NCBI GenBank assembly: GCA_002425245.1
Contig: DILW01000101.1
Span: 1 to 28,988 of the forward strand
Direction: 5' to 3'
Length of the DNA: 28,988 nucleotides
Source of the DNA: Betaproteobacteria bacterium UBA5582
GTDB lineage: Bacteria > Pseudomonadota > Gammaproteobacteria > Burkholderiales > Rhodocyclaceae
This document shows, one piece after another, positions 14,833-23,048 of this stretch. Each line of letters starts with the position of its first letter. Positions within the stretch are counted from its first letter, which is position 1. The translations under genes were made by a program, and so were the position numbers. The notes under the pieces are model-generated. The model made no database searches. It was not told the origin of the DNA and worked only from the letters and a program-made list of their open reading frames with translations.

Positions 14833-16820
14833 CATTTCTTGCCGGCCAGCAGTGCCTTCATTGCATCCAGCCGGGCGCTGCCGGTGGCCTTGTCCGGCGC
14901 CGCCGCCTGCTTGCCGCCGATGAAGCGGACGTCATCCTTGCCCATCTCGGCGATGAAGCGCGAGGGCTCGCAGGGAATCAGCTCGCGCGCCTGCTTGCGC
15001 TTCTCGCAATAGCTGATGTGCAGAGAACGCTGGGCACGGGTGATGCCGACGTACATCAGCCGGCGCTCCTCCTGCAGTTTCGCCGGATCGAGGGATTCAC
15101 GGTGGGGCAGGATGCCCTCCTCGACGCCGACCAGGAAGACATGCTTGTACTCCAGCCCCTTGGCTGCATGCAGGGTGGACAGCTGAACCGCATCAACCTC
15201 GTCGCTGTTCTGCTTTTCCAGCATGTTGATCAGGGCGATGCTCTGCACCAGATCGATCAGGGTCTTGCCGTCTTCCTCGCCTTTCTTGTTGATCCACTCG
15301 GCAAACTCGCCGACGTTGGCCCAACGCGACTGGGCGGTGCGTTGCTCTTCGCTGTCGTAGAGGTAGGTTTCGTAGTCGATTGCCTGCAACAGATCGGGCA
15401 GCACCTGCTGCGCCGGCTCTCGCAGCGCCCGGGACTGCATCCGGTTGATGAAGTGGCAGAATTCGAGCAGTGGTTCGAGTTGTCGGGCCTGCACGCGATG
15501 GGCGAAGCCTTCCTCGAAGGCGGCATGGAACAGCGAAACATGGCGTTCGCCGGCATAGGTGCCGAGCGCCTGCAGGGTGCCGGCGCCGATCCCGCGCCGG
15601 GGCGTGGTCGCCGCCCGGATGAAGGCGGGGTCGTCGTCCTCGTTGGCGAGCAGGCGCAGATAACTGGTGATGTCCTTGATTTCGGCCTTGTCGAAGAAGG
15701 ACTGACCGCCGGATAGCAGGTAGGGGATCTTGTTGTTGCGCAGCTGGGTTTCGAGCAGGCGCGCCTGGTGGTTGGAGCGGTAGAGGATGGCGTAGTCGCG
15801 GAACTTGCCGCGATGCTCGAAGCGGTGCGCCTGCAGCTTCATGACCACGCTTTCGGCCTCGGCCTCGTTGTCCTTGCTGGCGGTGACGTAGATCGGATCG
15901 CCATGGCCGAGTTCGGACCACAGGGTCTTGTCGAACAGCTTCTCGTTGTGCGCGATGACGTTGTTGGCCGCTTTCAGGATGCGCACCGTCGAGCGGTAGT
16001 TCTGCTCCAGCTTGATGACCTTGAGCGCGGGGAATTCGCTGGGCAGCTTCTTCAGGTTGTCGATGTCGGCGCCGCGCCAGCCATAAATTGCCTGGTCATC
16101 ATCGCCGACCGCCGTGAACTGGGCGCGGATGCCGGTCAGCAGCTTGAGTAGCTGGTACTGGCAGGCGTTGGTGTCCTGGTATTCGTCGACCAGCAGGTAG
16201 CGCAGGCGGTTCTGCCACTTCTCGGCAATCTGCGGATGCTCGCTGAACAGTTTGACCGGCAGCCCGATCAGGTCGTCGAAATCGACTGCCTGGTAAGCCT
16301 TCAGGGTCGCCTCGTAGCTCAGGTAGGCGCCGGCGGCCAGCGCCTCGTGCTCGTTGCTCGCCAGGTGGCGGGCGGCCTCGGGCGTGACCAGCGCGTTCTT
16401 CCAGTTCGAGATGATGGATTGCAGGCGACGCAGCGTCGCCTTGTCCACCGTCTTCGCGCAGTCACCGATGATGCCGGCACAGTCGGCCGAGTCGAAGATC
16501 GAGAAGCGCGGTTTGTAGCCGAGCGCCTTGGCTTCCTCGCGCAGGATGCGTACGCCGAGCGAGTGGAAGGTGGAAATCTGCAACTCGTTGGCCAGCGAGG
16601 CGGAGAGCAGCTTGCCGACACGCTCCTGCATTTCCTTCGCTGCCTTGTTGGTGAAGGTGATGGCGGCGATGTTGCGCGGCTGGAAGCCGCAGTCCTGAAC
16701 CAGATAGGCGATCTTCTGCGTGATCACCCGGGTTTTGCCCGAGCCGGCACCGGCCAGGACAAGCAGGGGGCCGTCGAGGTAGTAGATCGCTTCGCGTTGC
16801 TGGGGATTGAGGCCGGACAT
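14832..16820 (-). CDS. rep: ATP-dependent DNA helicase Rep
   Basis: A superfamily 1A 3'-5' helicase that clears protein roadblocks ahead of replication forks. The 662-residue protein starts MSGLNPQQREAIYYLDG in Rep style. It has Walker A AGAGSGKT (23-30), motif Ia TFTNKAA, Walker B VDEYQDTN (211-218), motif III GDDDQAIYGWRGA (239-251), motif IV QNYRST, motif V LSTLHAAKGLEY and motif VI VGITRAQ. Length is close to E. coli Rep (673) and shorter than UvrD (720), and the start also favours Rep over UvrD/PcrA. A TAAAAT -10-like box is visible upstream at about minus-strand 16900. The short gene upstream on the same strand ends 94 nt before it. Confidence 0.95.
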   Translation of the reverse strand: MSGLNPQQREAIYYLDGPLLVLAGAGSGKTRVITQKIAYLVQDCGFQPRNIAAITFTNKAAKEMQERVGKLLSASLANELQISTFHSLGVRILREEAKALGYKPRFSIFDSADCAGIIGDCAKTVDKATLRRLQSIISNWKNALVTPEAARHLASNEHEALAAGAYLSYEATLKAYQAVDFDDLIGLPVKLFSEHPQIAEKWQNRLRYLLVDEYQDTNACQYQLLKLLTGIRAQFTAVGDDDQAIYGWRGADIDNLKKLPSEFPALKVIKLEQNYRSTVRILKAANNVIAHNEKLFDKTLWSELGHGDPIYVTASKDNEAEAESVVMKLQAHRFEHRGKFRDYAILYRSNHQARLLETQLRNNKIPYLLSGGQSFFDKAEIKDITSYLRLLANEDDDPAFIRAATTPRRGIGAGTLQALGTYAGERHVSLFHAAFEEGFAHRVQARQLEPLLEFCHFINRMQSRALREPAQQVLPDLLQAIDYETYLYDSEEQRTAQSRWANVGEFAEWINKKGEEDGKTLIDLVQSIALINMLEKQNSDEVDAVQLSTLHAAKGLEYKHVFLVGVEEGILPHRESLDPAKLQEERRLMYVGITRAQRSLHISYCEKRKQARELIPCEPSRFIAEMGKDDVRFIGGKQAAAPDKATGSARLDAMKALLAGKK

Positions 16821-16914
16821 GACGCCAGGGAAGAACGTGGCTGGAAGGATGTCGAGACGCTGCCCAGTTGAGGTGGCGTCTGACGCGGCCGCGCATTTTA
16901 CCGCAAGCCCGGGC

Positions 16915-17232
16915 TCAGACGGATTCGTCGATCTTTCCCGGACGCTTGCTGCGCGTGTCCATGTTCAGCAACAACAGGCCCATCGGCCCCAGGCGGGTCA
17001 TCTGTGCAGCCAACCCGGCCGCCTGCTGGCGCCGCCGTTCGACGCCCTGGTAAGGGCCGACGCTGGCCGGATCGATTTCGGCCTGGTCCTGCTGCAGGGA
17101 GCGTTCACGATCATTGTTCACGCCCTCCATCGGCTCGACCCGGCGTACCGCCTGGGACTGCGCCAGGCGAGCACGTTCCGCCGCTTCCGGCGTGTGCTGC
17201 TGCGTGGTCGAGGTCAGGCGGGACGTTTTCAT
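16915..17232 (-). CDS. Small protein of unknown function
   Basis: I do not recognise this gene. It encodes 105 residues that are hydrophilic and rich in Arg, Gln and Glu (PEAAERARLAQSQAVRR, GVERRRQQA), with one short hydrophobic patch near 80-90 (MTRLGPMGLLLLN). No signal peptide or transmembrane helix is clear, and it has no cysteines. Support for it being real: an ATG with a good AGGAG site 8 nt upstream, codon usage like the neighbours, and no competing gene on the other strand. It lies between DUF4197 (72 nt upstream) and rep (94 nt downstream). Just upstream is a TAAAGTTT box that equals the sigma-28 -35 consensus, but the matching -10 is weak. Confidence 0.6.
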   Translation of the reverse strand: MKTSRLTSTTQQHTPEAAERARLAQSQAVRRVEPMEGVNNDRERSLQQDQAEIDPASVGPYQGVERRRQQAAGLAAQMTRLGPMGLLLLNMDTRSKRPGKIDESV

Positions 17233-17304
17233 GATCGGGCTCCTGACCCGATCTACGACCCCCCGACGGAAAACTTTAGTACGATGTCAATGAGCAGGGC
17301 CGGC

Positions 17305-18000
17305 TCAGAGTGCGCCGAACACCTTCTTCAACAGCGCGCTGCCCGCGGCTACTGGATTGGCGCGCAATTTGCGCTCCTCTTCGGCGATCATCAGGAACAG
17401 GCCGTCCATGGCCTTCTGGGTGACGTAGCTGTCGATATCGGCGTCCTTCTTGTCCACCAGGCCCAGGCTGGCGGCCTGGCCAGCGAACTTGTTGTATTGC
17501 TCGGCCAGTTGCAGCTTGCTGGTCGCCGATTTGACCACCGGCTTGAACTTGGCTGCCAGCTGATCGCTGGACGAGCGACGGAAATATTCGGTCACGCTGT
17601 CGTCGCCGCCGGTGAGGATGGCCTTGGCGTCCTGTAGCGTCATCCGCTTGATCGAGTCGGAGAGGATGGGCATGGCCAGGGCGACGGCGTTTTCGGCAGC
17701 GTGATTCATGGTCTCGACCAACTGGTCGGCCTGCTTGCCCATGCCGAACATGCGCAGGGCGGATTCGGCCTTTTCCAGGTAACCCGGGAGGGGAATCTTG
17801 ACCTTGGCGTTGCCGAGGAAGCCATCTTTCTGACCGAGCGACGAAACGGCGAACTCGGCGCCCTTGGCCAGCGCCTGACGTACCCCGGCACCGGCATCGG
17901 CGTTGGAAATGCTGTCGAGACCGGTGGCCTGAGCGTGGGCCAGGCTGGCGGCGAAGAGCAGACTCAGGAGCAGCAGAAAACGGCTGACGAAGGTGTGCAT
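17305..18000 (-). CDS. Exported DUF4197 protein
   Basis: A 231-residue protein with a signal peptide (MHTFVSRFLLLLSLLFAASLAHAQ, predicted cleavage after AHA near residue 23; the cut residue is not a lipobox cysteine, so it is probably free in the periplasm). The mature part fits the DUF4197 family: helical, with conserved-looking segments IPLPGYLEKAE and, near the C-terminus, A-M-D-G-L-F-L-M-I-AEEE. Function is unknown. The ATG at 18000 was chosen over an in-frame codon at 18048, because it has an AAGGAG site and starts the signal peptide. It follows pilU by 19 nt and is probably co-transcribed with pilT-pilU, which hints at but does not prove a link to type IV pili. Confidence 0.87.
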   Translation of the reverse strand: MHTFVSRFLLLLSLLFAASLAHAQATGLDSISNADAGAGVRQALAKGAEFAVSSLGQKDGFLGNAKVKIPLPGYLEKAESALRMFGMGKQADQLVETMNHAAENAVALAMPILSDSIKRMTLQDAKAILTGGDDSVTEYFRRSSSDQLAAKFKPVVKSATSKLQLAEQYNKFAGQAASLGLVDKKDADIDSYVTQKAMDGLFLMIAEEERKLRANPVAAGSALLKKVFGAL

Positions 18001-18019
18001 GGTGTGACTCCTTGGCGAA

Positions 18020-19156
18020 TCAAACGATATCGAGGTGGCCGATGCCACGGGTCAGGTCGCGTTCCTTGGATTCCTTGGCGTGCAGCTTGATCTGCAGGCG
18101 CAGATCGTTCAGCGAATCGGCGTTGCGCAGGGCATCCTCGTAGCTGATCCGGCCGGCGTCGTAGAGGTCGAACAGGGCCTGATCGAAGGTCTGCATGCCC
18201 AATTCGCGCGACTTCTTCATGATTTCCTTGATCTCCTGGACCTCGCCACGGAAGATCAGGTCGGCGATCAGCGGCGAGTTGAGCATCACTTCGACTGCCG
18301 CCACCCGGCCCTTGCCGTCCTTCTTCGGCAGCAGGCGCTGCGAGACCATGGCGCGGATGTTGAGCGACATGTCCATCAGCAGTTGCTGGCGGCGCTCTTC
18401 GGGGAAGAAGTTGATGATCCGGTCGATCGCCTGGTTGGTGCTGTTGGCGTGCAGGGTGGCCAACGCCAGGTGGCCAGTTTCGGCAAAGGCGATGGCGTAG
18501 TCCATGGTGTTGCGATCACGGATTTCACCCATCAGGATGACGTCCGGTGCCTGGCGCAGGGTGTTCTTCAGCGCCGGTCCCCAGTCGTCGGTATCGACGC
18601 CGACCTCGCGCTGGGTGACGATGCAGTTCTTGTGCTCGTGGACGTATTCGATCGGGTCTTCGATGGTGATGATGTGGCCGTAGCTGTTCTCGTTGCGGTA
18701 GTCGACCAGCGCTGCCAGCGAGGTGGTCTTGCCGGTGCCGGTGCCGCCGACGAAGATGATCAGGCCGCGCTTGGTCATCGCCAGATCCTTGACCACCGAC
18801 GGCAGGCCGAGATCGTCCAGGGTCGGGATGGTCATGTTGATGGTCCGGCAGACGACGGCGACCCGCCCCTGCTGAACCAGCGCATTGACCCGGAAACGGC
18901 CGATACCGGTTGGCGAGATGGCGAAGTTGCATTCACGCGAAGCTTCGAATTCCGCCGCCTGACGATCGTTCATGATCGCCCGAGCCAGTTCTGCCGTGTG
19001 CTGCGAGGTCAGCACCTGGTTGGAAACCGGGGTGATCTTGCCGTCAATCTTGATCGCCGGCGGAAAGCCCGACGTGATGAACAAGTCCGAACCACGCTTC
19101 TGCGCCATCAGGCGTAGAAGATCGTGCATGAATTTCATTGCCTGATCGCGTTCCAT
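18020..19156 (-). CDS. pilU: Type IV pilus retraction ATPase PilU
   Basis: PilU is the accessory retraction motor that assists PilT during type IV pilus retraction, in twitching and DNA uptake. The 378-residue protein has the PilT/GspE-type ATPase core: Walker A GGTGTGKT (137-144), Asp box ITIEDPIEYVH, Walker B ILMGEIRD, and His box TGHLALATLH. It differs from PilT in its longer C-terminus (KLHAKESKERDL). The ATG at 19156 is preceded by GGGGA. It lies 27 nt downstream of pilT, the usual pilTU order. Pilin and assembly genes are elsewhere. Confidence 0.96.
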   Translation of the reverse strand: MERDQAMKFMHDLLRLMAQKRGSDLFITSGFPPAIKIDGKITPVSNQVLTSQHTAELARAIMNDRQAAEFEASRECNFAISPTGIGRFRVNALVQQGRVAVVCRTINMTIPTLDDLGLPSVVKDLAMTKRGLIIFVGGTGTGKTTSLAALVDYRNENSYGHIITIEDPIEYVHEHKNCIVTQREVGVDTDDWGPALKNTLRQAPDVILMGEIRDRNTMDYAIAFAETGHLALATLHANSTNQAIDRIINFFPEERRQQLLMDMSLNIRAMVSQRLLPKKDGKGRVAAVEVMLNSPLIADLIFRGEVQEIKEIMKKSRELGMQTFDQALFDLYDAGRISYEDALRNADSLNDLRLQIKLHAKESKERDLTRGIGHLDIV

Positions 19157-19183
19157 GTATTTCCCCGATTCGTTTGGCCGGCA

Positions 19184-20227
19184 TCAGGCCGGGAAGGCAT
19201 CCTTGTTCGCGGCGCGCAGGCGAGCCTCGGAACTGGATATCGAGTTGCGCCGGACCAGATCAATCAGGCACTGGTCCAGCGTCTGCATGCCTTGGGACTG
19301 GCCGGTCTGGATTGCCGAGTACATCTGCGCCACCTTGTTCTCACGGATCAGGTTGCGGATGGCCGGCGTGCCGATCATGATTTCGTGCGCTGCCACCCGC
19401 CCCTGTCCGTCCTTGGTCTTGAGCAGGGTCTGCGAGATGACGGCGCGCAGCGATTCGGACAGCATGGCGCGCACCATTTCCTTTTCCTCGGACGGAAAGA
19501 CGTCGATGATCCGGTCGATGGTCTTCGCTGCCGACGAGGTGTGCAGGGTGCCGAACACCAGGTGGCCGGTCTCGGCCGCGGTCAGCGCCAGGCGGATGGT
19601 TTCCAGGTCGCGCATTTCGCCAACCATCACCACGTCCGGATCTTCGCGCAGCGCCGAACGCAGGGCGTTGGAGAAGGACATCGTCTGCGGCCCGACCTCG
19701 CGCTGGTTGATCAGGCATTTCTTCGATTCGTGCACGAATTCGATCGGGTCCTCGATCGTCAGGATGTGCGCGTAGCTGTTTTCGTTGACGTGGTTGACCA
19801 TCGCCGCCAGGGTGGTCGATTTGCCCGAGCCGGTGGGGCCGGTGACCAGCACGATGCCGCGCGGGTATTCAGAGATGTCCTTGAATATCTTTGGGCAATT
19901 CAGGTCTTCCAGCGACATCACCTTGGTCGGAATGGTCCGGAAAACTGCCGCCGCACCCCGCTGCTGATTGAAAGCATTGACCCGGAAACGTGCCAGGTTG
20001 GGGATTTCGAAGGAGAAGTCGCACTCCAGCGTTTCCTCGAAAGTCTTGCGCTGGCTGTCGTTCATGATGTCGTACACCATGCTGTGTACGTCCTTGTGTT
20101 CCATCGGCGGCAAGTTGATGCGACGTACATCGCCGTGAACCCGAATCATCGGCGGCAGGCCTGCCGAGAGGTGCAGGTCGGAGGCCTTGTTCTTGACGCT
20201 GAATGCCAGCAGTTCGGTGATGTCCAT
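19184..20227 (-). CDS. pilT: Type IV pilus retraction ATPase PilT
   Basis: PilT is the hexameric motor that depolymerises type IV pili for twitching motility. The 347-residue protein shows Walker A GPTGSGKS (130-137), Asp box TIEDPIEFVHE, Walker B VMVGEMRD (200-207), His box GHLVFGTLHT (221-230), and the PilT-specific AIRNLIRE motif in the C-terminal domain. Length equals the family norm (about 345). An AAGGA site lies 9 nt upstream of the ATG. It is divergent from yggS across a 56-nt gap, an arrangement widely conserved in proteobacteria. Confidence 0.97.
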   Translation of the reverse strand: MDITELLAFSVKNKASDLHLSAGLPPMIRVHGDVRRINLPPMEHKDVHSMVYDIMNDSQRKTFEETLECDFSFEIPNLARFRVNAFNQQRGAAAVFRTIPTKVMSLEDLNCPKIFKDISEYPRGIVLVTGPTGSGKSTTLAAMVNHVNENSYAHILTIEDPIEFVHESKKCLINQREVGPQTMSFSNALRSALREDPDVVMVGEMRDLETIRLALTAAETGHLVFGTLHTSSAAKTIDRIIDVFPSEEKEMVRAMLSESLRAVISQTLLKTKDGQGRVAAHEIMIGTPAIRNLIRENKVAQMYSAIQTGQSQGMQTLDQCLIDLVRRNSISSSEARLRAANKDAFPA

Positions 20228-20250
20228 GCAGTTGGTCCTTGCAGCCCGTG

Positions 20251-20256
20251 TATACT
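20251..20256 (+). promoter_or_regulatory. Candidate -10 box for yggS
   Basis: TATACT (5 of 6 to consensus), 27 nt upstream of the yggS ATG, inside the 56-nt divergent gap with pilT. No convincing -35 at the right distance; the element overlaps whatever drives pilT on the other strand. Confidence 0.4.
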
Positions 20257-20283
20257 TAGGTTGATCGAAATTCCCGTTGGATT

Positions 20284-20976
20284 ATGAGCGCATTCGCCGA
20301 CAACCTGCAAGCCGTAAGGCAGCGCATTGCGCGGGCTGCGAGCGCTGCCGGGCGCGATCCCGAAAGCATAATCCTGCTCGCCGTGAGCAAGACCAAACCG
20401 CTGGCCGATGTGCTCGAAGCCGTGCGCGCCGGTCAGACCGATTTTGGTGAAAATTACGTCCAGGAAGGCGTGGACAAGCGCCTGGCGGCGGGGCACGAGT
20501 TGCCGCTGGTCTGGCATTTCATCGGTCCGCTGCAGAGCAACAAGACGCGCCTGGTGGCCGAAAATTTCGACTGGGTCCATTCGATTGACCGGTTGAAGAT
20601 CGCCGAGCGCCTGTCGCAGCAGCGTCCCCCGCATCTGCCGCCGCTGTCGGTCTGCGTCCAGGTCAATGTCTCCGGTGAGGCCAGCAAGAGCGGCTGCTCG
20701 CCCGCTGCTGCCGCTGACTTGTGCCATGCCGTTGCCGGCCTGCCCGGCTTGCGGCTGCGTGGCTTGATGGCGATCCCCGAAGCGAGCGACGACCCGGTCG
20801 CGCAGCGGCAGCCGTTTCGCGAACTGCGCCGGATTTACGAACAACTGCAAGGCGAGGGCCTGGCCCTCGATACCCTGTCCATGGGCATGTCCCACGATCT
20901 TGAAGCGGCCATTGCCGAAGGTGCCACCCTGGTACGCGTCGGTACGGCCCTCTTTGGTGAAAGAAACTACGCATGA
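20284..20976 (+). CDS. yggS: PLP homeostasis protein YggS/PLPBP
   Basis: A pyridoxal-phosphate-binding protein that keeps vitamin B6 and amino-acid pools in balance; it has no known catalytic activity. The 230-residue TIM-barrel protein has the PLP lysine in LLAVSKTKP (Lys36), the FGENYVQE motif, the WHFIGPLQSNK segment, and the phosphate-binding SMGMSHD and VRVGTALFG motifs near the C-terminus. All are intact. It overlaps proC by 4 nt (ATGA), giving translational coupling, in the conserved yggS-proC-yggT-yggU order. Confidence 0.96.
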   Translation: MSAFADNLQAVRQRIARAASAAGRDPESIILLAVSKTKPLADVLEAVRAGQTDFGENYVQEGVDKRLAAGHELPLVWHFIGPLQSNKTRLVAENFDWVHSIDRLKIAERLSQQRPPHLPPLSVCVQVNVSGEASKSGCSPAAAADLCHAVAGLPGLRLRGLMAIPEASDDPVAQRQPFRELRRIYEQLQGEGLALDTLSMGMSHDLEAAIAEGATLVRVGTALFGERNYA

Positions 20977-21788
20977 AGATCCTTTTCCTCGGCGGCGGCA
21001 ACATGGCCAACGCCCTGATCGGCGGCATGGTCAAGCAGGGCTTTGCGGCCACCGACATCCATGTCATCGACCCCGGCGCCGACGCCCGTCAGCGGCTTGC
21101 CGCCAGCTATGGGGTGAGCTGTCACGGCTCGGCGGCGGAAGCGCCGACGGCGCCGGATGTTCTGGTCCTGGCGGTCAAGCCGCAGCAGATGCGCGAAGCG
21201 CTAGCACCGCTCGCCGGTCGTCTTGGCCAGGCGCTGGTGGTCAGCATCGCCGCCGGCCTCGGCATGGCGGCCCTGTCGCGCTGGCTGGGCGGACACCGAC
21301 GGATCGTGCGCAGCATGCCGAACACGCCGGCCCTGGTCGGTGCCGGCATCACCGGCCTGTGCGCCTTGCCGGAAGTTGATGCGGTCGGCAAGGCACTCGC
21401 CGAGCGCGTCCTGCGCGCCGTCGGCAGCACCGTCTGGATCGATGACGAAGCGCAGATGGACGGGGTTACTGCCATTTCTGGCAGCGGTCCGGCCTACGTT
21501 TTCCTGTTCATCGAAGCCCTGCAGCAGGCCGCCGGCGAACTCGGCTTCACCTCCGAACAGGCGCGCCAGCTTGCCATCGAAACGGTGCAGGGTGCAGCCA
21601 AACTCGCGGCTACCTCGGACGAACCGGCAGCCATCCTGCGCGAACGCGTCACTTCCAAGGGTGGCACCACCGAGGCGGCGCTCAAGGTCATGCTCGAACG
21701 CGGCGTCCGCGAAGGCATCGTCGCCGGCTGCCTGGCCGCCGAAGCGCGTGGCCGCGAACTCGGACGCCTGCTCGGGGAGGACGCGTGA
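20973..21788 (+). CDS. proC: Pyrroline-5-carboxylate reductase
   Basis: ProC reduces 1-pyrroline-5-carboxylate to proline with NAD(P)H, the last step of proline synthesis. The 271-residue protein has the N-terminal dinucleotide-binding motif FLGGGNMANALIGG, the VRSMPNTPALVG segment, and the C-terminal dimer and active-site signature ISGSGPAYVF followed by TSKGGTTEAAL. Length matches E. coli ProC (269). The ATG overlaps the yggS stop by 4 nt and its own stop overlaps the yggT start by 1 nt. Confidence 0.97.
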   Translation: MKILFLGGGNMANALIGGMVKQGFAATDIHVIDPGADARQRLAASYGVSCHGSAAEAPTAPDVLVLAVKPQQMREALAPLAGRLGQALVVSIAAGLGMAALSRWLGGHRRIVRSMPNTPALVGAGITGLCALPEVDAVGKALAERVLRAVGSTVWIDDEAQMDGVTAISGSGPAYVFLFIEALQQAAGELGFTSEQARQLAIETVQGAAKLAATSDEPAAILRERVTSKGGTTEAALKVMLERGVREGIVAGCLAAEARGRELGRLLGEDA

Positions 21789-22321
21789 TGCAGGCGCTCC
21801 TCTTCCTGGTCAACGCCGTCATCGGCTTCTTCTGTACCCTGCTGCTGCTGCGCTTCATGATGCAGATGGCGCGGGTCTCGTTCGCCGGCCAGCTCGGCGA
21901 TTTCGTGATCAAGCTCACCAACTGGGCGGTCAAGCCCTTGCGTCGCATCGTTCCCGGCGTCGCCGGGGTGGACTGGGCCAGCCTGATCGCCGCGCTGTGG
22001 TTGCAACTGGCCCAGGCCGGCCTGCTGCTGGCGCTGGCCCCGGTCGAACTCGGGGCCGACACGGTCGGCACCCTGCTGATGATCCTGATGCTGGCCGTCC
22101 GCGGCCTGATCCGCCTGGCCATCTACATCGTCATCGGTGCCGTCCTCCTGCAGGCGGTACTGTCCTGGGTCAATCCCTACTCGCCGCTGGCGCCGACGGT
22201 GAACCAGCTGTCCCGACCCTTCCTCGACCCGATCCGCCGCTTCGTGCCGACGATTTCCGGCATCGACCTGTCGCCGCTGGTGCTGATCCTGCTGCTGAAT
22301 GTGCTCCTGATGTTTGTCTGA
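21788..22321 (+). CDS. yggT: YggT-family integral membrane protein
   Basis: An inner-membrane protein of 177 residues with two YggT repeats. Each begins with hydrophobic helices and contains a short amphipathic segment (LTNWAVKPLRRIVPG near residue 43, LSRPFLDPIRRFVPT near 140). The duplicated W-A-V-K-P-L-R / RPFLDPIRR elements are the family mark. Members are linked to osmotic-shock tolerance and to cell division proteins in other groups, but the mechanism is not settled. The ATG at 21788 forms TGATG with proC; a GTG one codon earlier is possible. Confidence 0.92.
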   Translation: MQALLFLVNAVIGFFCTLLLLRFMMQMARVSFAGQLGDFVIKLTNWAVKPLRRIVPGVAGVDWASLIAALWLQLAQAGLLLALAPVELGADTVGTLLMILMLAVRGLIRLAIYIVIGAVLLQAVLSWVNPYSPLAPTVNQLSRPFLDPIRRFVPTISGIDLSPLVLILLLNVLLMFV

Positions 22322-22323
22322 GC

Positions 22324-22614
22324 ATGCCGGACTGGTATCGTCCGGGTCGCGACGGCAAGCTCACGCTGACCCTGCACATCCAGCCGGGGGCCAAACGGAG
22401 CGAGGTCGCCGGCATCCATGGCGAGGCGCTGAAGATCCGTCTGGCCGCTCCGCTGGTGGATGGCAAAGCCAACGAGGCCCTGCTGCGCTTCATTGCCGAG
22501 CGGCTCGAACTGCCGCGCGCGGCAGTAATTCTGAAGAGTGGCCAGAGTTCCCGGCACAAGTTGGTTGAAGTTCAGGGCTGTGACGAGGCCCGCGTCAGAG
22601 CGCTGATCGCCTGA
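22324..22614 (+). CDS. yggU: YggU/DUF167 family protein
   Basis: A small cytoplasmic alpha/beta protein of 96 residues in the DUF167 (UPF0235) family. The family pattern is visible as IQPGAKRSEVAGIHG (19-33), LKIRLAAPLVDGKANEALLRF (36-56) and LKSGQSSRHK (70-79). No catalytic role is established. The ATG sits 2 nt after the yggT stop. It ends the plus-strand operon and converges with comEA, with 16 nt between the stop codons. Confidence 0.92.
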   Translation: MPDWYRPGRDGKLTLTLHIQPGAKRSEVAGIHGEALKIRLAAPLVDGKANEALLRFIAERLELPRAAVILKSGQSSRHKLVEVQGCDEARVRALIA

Positions 22615-22630
22615 GCGGGCCCCGCCCGGT

Positions 22631-22909
22631 CTACTTCGCCTTGGCCGGGCTGGCGCTGCCGCCGGTGGTCAGCTCGGCGCGCAGCTTGTCCACGCTTTTC
22701 TGGCCGAAGCCCTTGACCTTGGCCAGGTCGTCGACCGATTTGAACGGGCCGTTCTTGTCGCGGTGCTCGACGATCGCCCGCGCCTTGCCCGGACCGATGC
22801 CCTTGACCGCGTCGAGCTCGGCTTCCGTGGCAGTATTGATGTTGACTGCAGCAACCGCCACGCCGATCCCAGCCAGCATGCCGAACAACAGGGTAGTGAT
22901 GCGTTTCAT
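22631..22909 (-). CDS. comEA: ComEA-family helix-hairpin-helix DNA-binding protein
   Basis: A small exported protein of 92 residues. A signal peptide (KRITTLLFGMLAGIGVAVAA, cleavage near 20-22) precedes NINTATEAELDAVKGIGPGKA, which is the ComEA opening with the first hairpin (GIGPGKA) followed by a second (KGFGQKS). ComEA-type proteins bind incoming DNA in the periplasm and ratchet it inward in natural transformation, so it pairs functionally with PilT/PilU, which retract DNA-catching pili. That link is inference. The start was set at 22909 by the signal peptide and a perfect AGGAGG site (22919-22924); a longer frame upstream runs through the AT-rich leader and pyrC' end and is not coding. 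Short HhH proteins like this occur in many non-competent bacteria too. Confidence 0.88.
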   Translation of the reverse strand: MKRITTLLFGMLAGIGVAVAAVNINTATEAELDAVKGIGPGKARAIVEHRDKNGPFKSVDDLAKVKGFGQKSVDKLRAELTTGGSASPAKAK

Positions 22910-22918
22910 CTGAAGCTT

Positions 22919-22924
22919 CCTCCT
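22919..22924 (-). promoter_or_regulatory. Perfect AGGAGG ribosome-binding site of comEA
   Basis: The minus strand reads AGGAGG, 9 nt ahead of the comEA ATG. It decides the short start over the longer upstream frame. It is the full complement of the anti-Shine-Dalgarno core, unlike most sites in this window. Confidence 0.75.
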
Positions 22925-23010
22925 GAGTATCGTTGGTTTGCAAAGTGAACACAGCAAAAGCGCTGCACAAAATATTCTATATGAATATGACAATGTACTC
23001 GTAGGCAATA

Positions 23011-23032
23011 AAAAGCGGCCCGCAGGCCGCTT
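23011..23032 (-). terminator. Terminator of the yqgE-ruvX-pyrRBC' operon
   Basis: A stem AAGCGGCC / GGCCGCTT (23013-23020 with 23025-23032) with loop CGCA. On the minus strand it is followed by a run of T. It lies 17 nt beyond the pyrC' stop and ahead of comEA, so comEA needs its own promoter. The 22940-23010 leader between them is much richer in A/T than the rest of the window and has -10-like TAGAAT and TATAGA (about 22974-22981), but no clean -35. Confidence 0.85.
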
Positions 23033-23048
23033 GTTGCGGTGAGTTCGC

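Noticed and set aside
18035..20287. Plus-strand open frames opposite pilU and pilT
   Set aside because: Antisense shadows of two well-conserved ATPases; the translations are rich in Asp, Gln, Val and Arg without any domain.
22614..22637. Small GC hairpin (CGGGC/GCCCG) between yggU and comEA as a bidirectional terminator
   Set aside because: The stem is only 5 bp and neither strand has a T-run after it.
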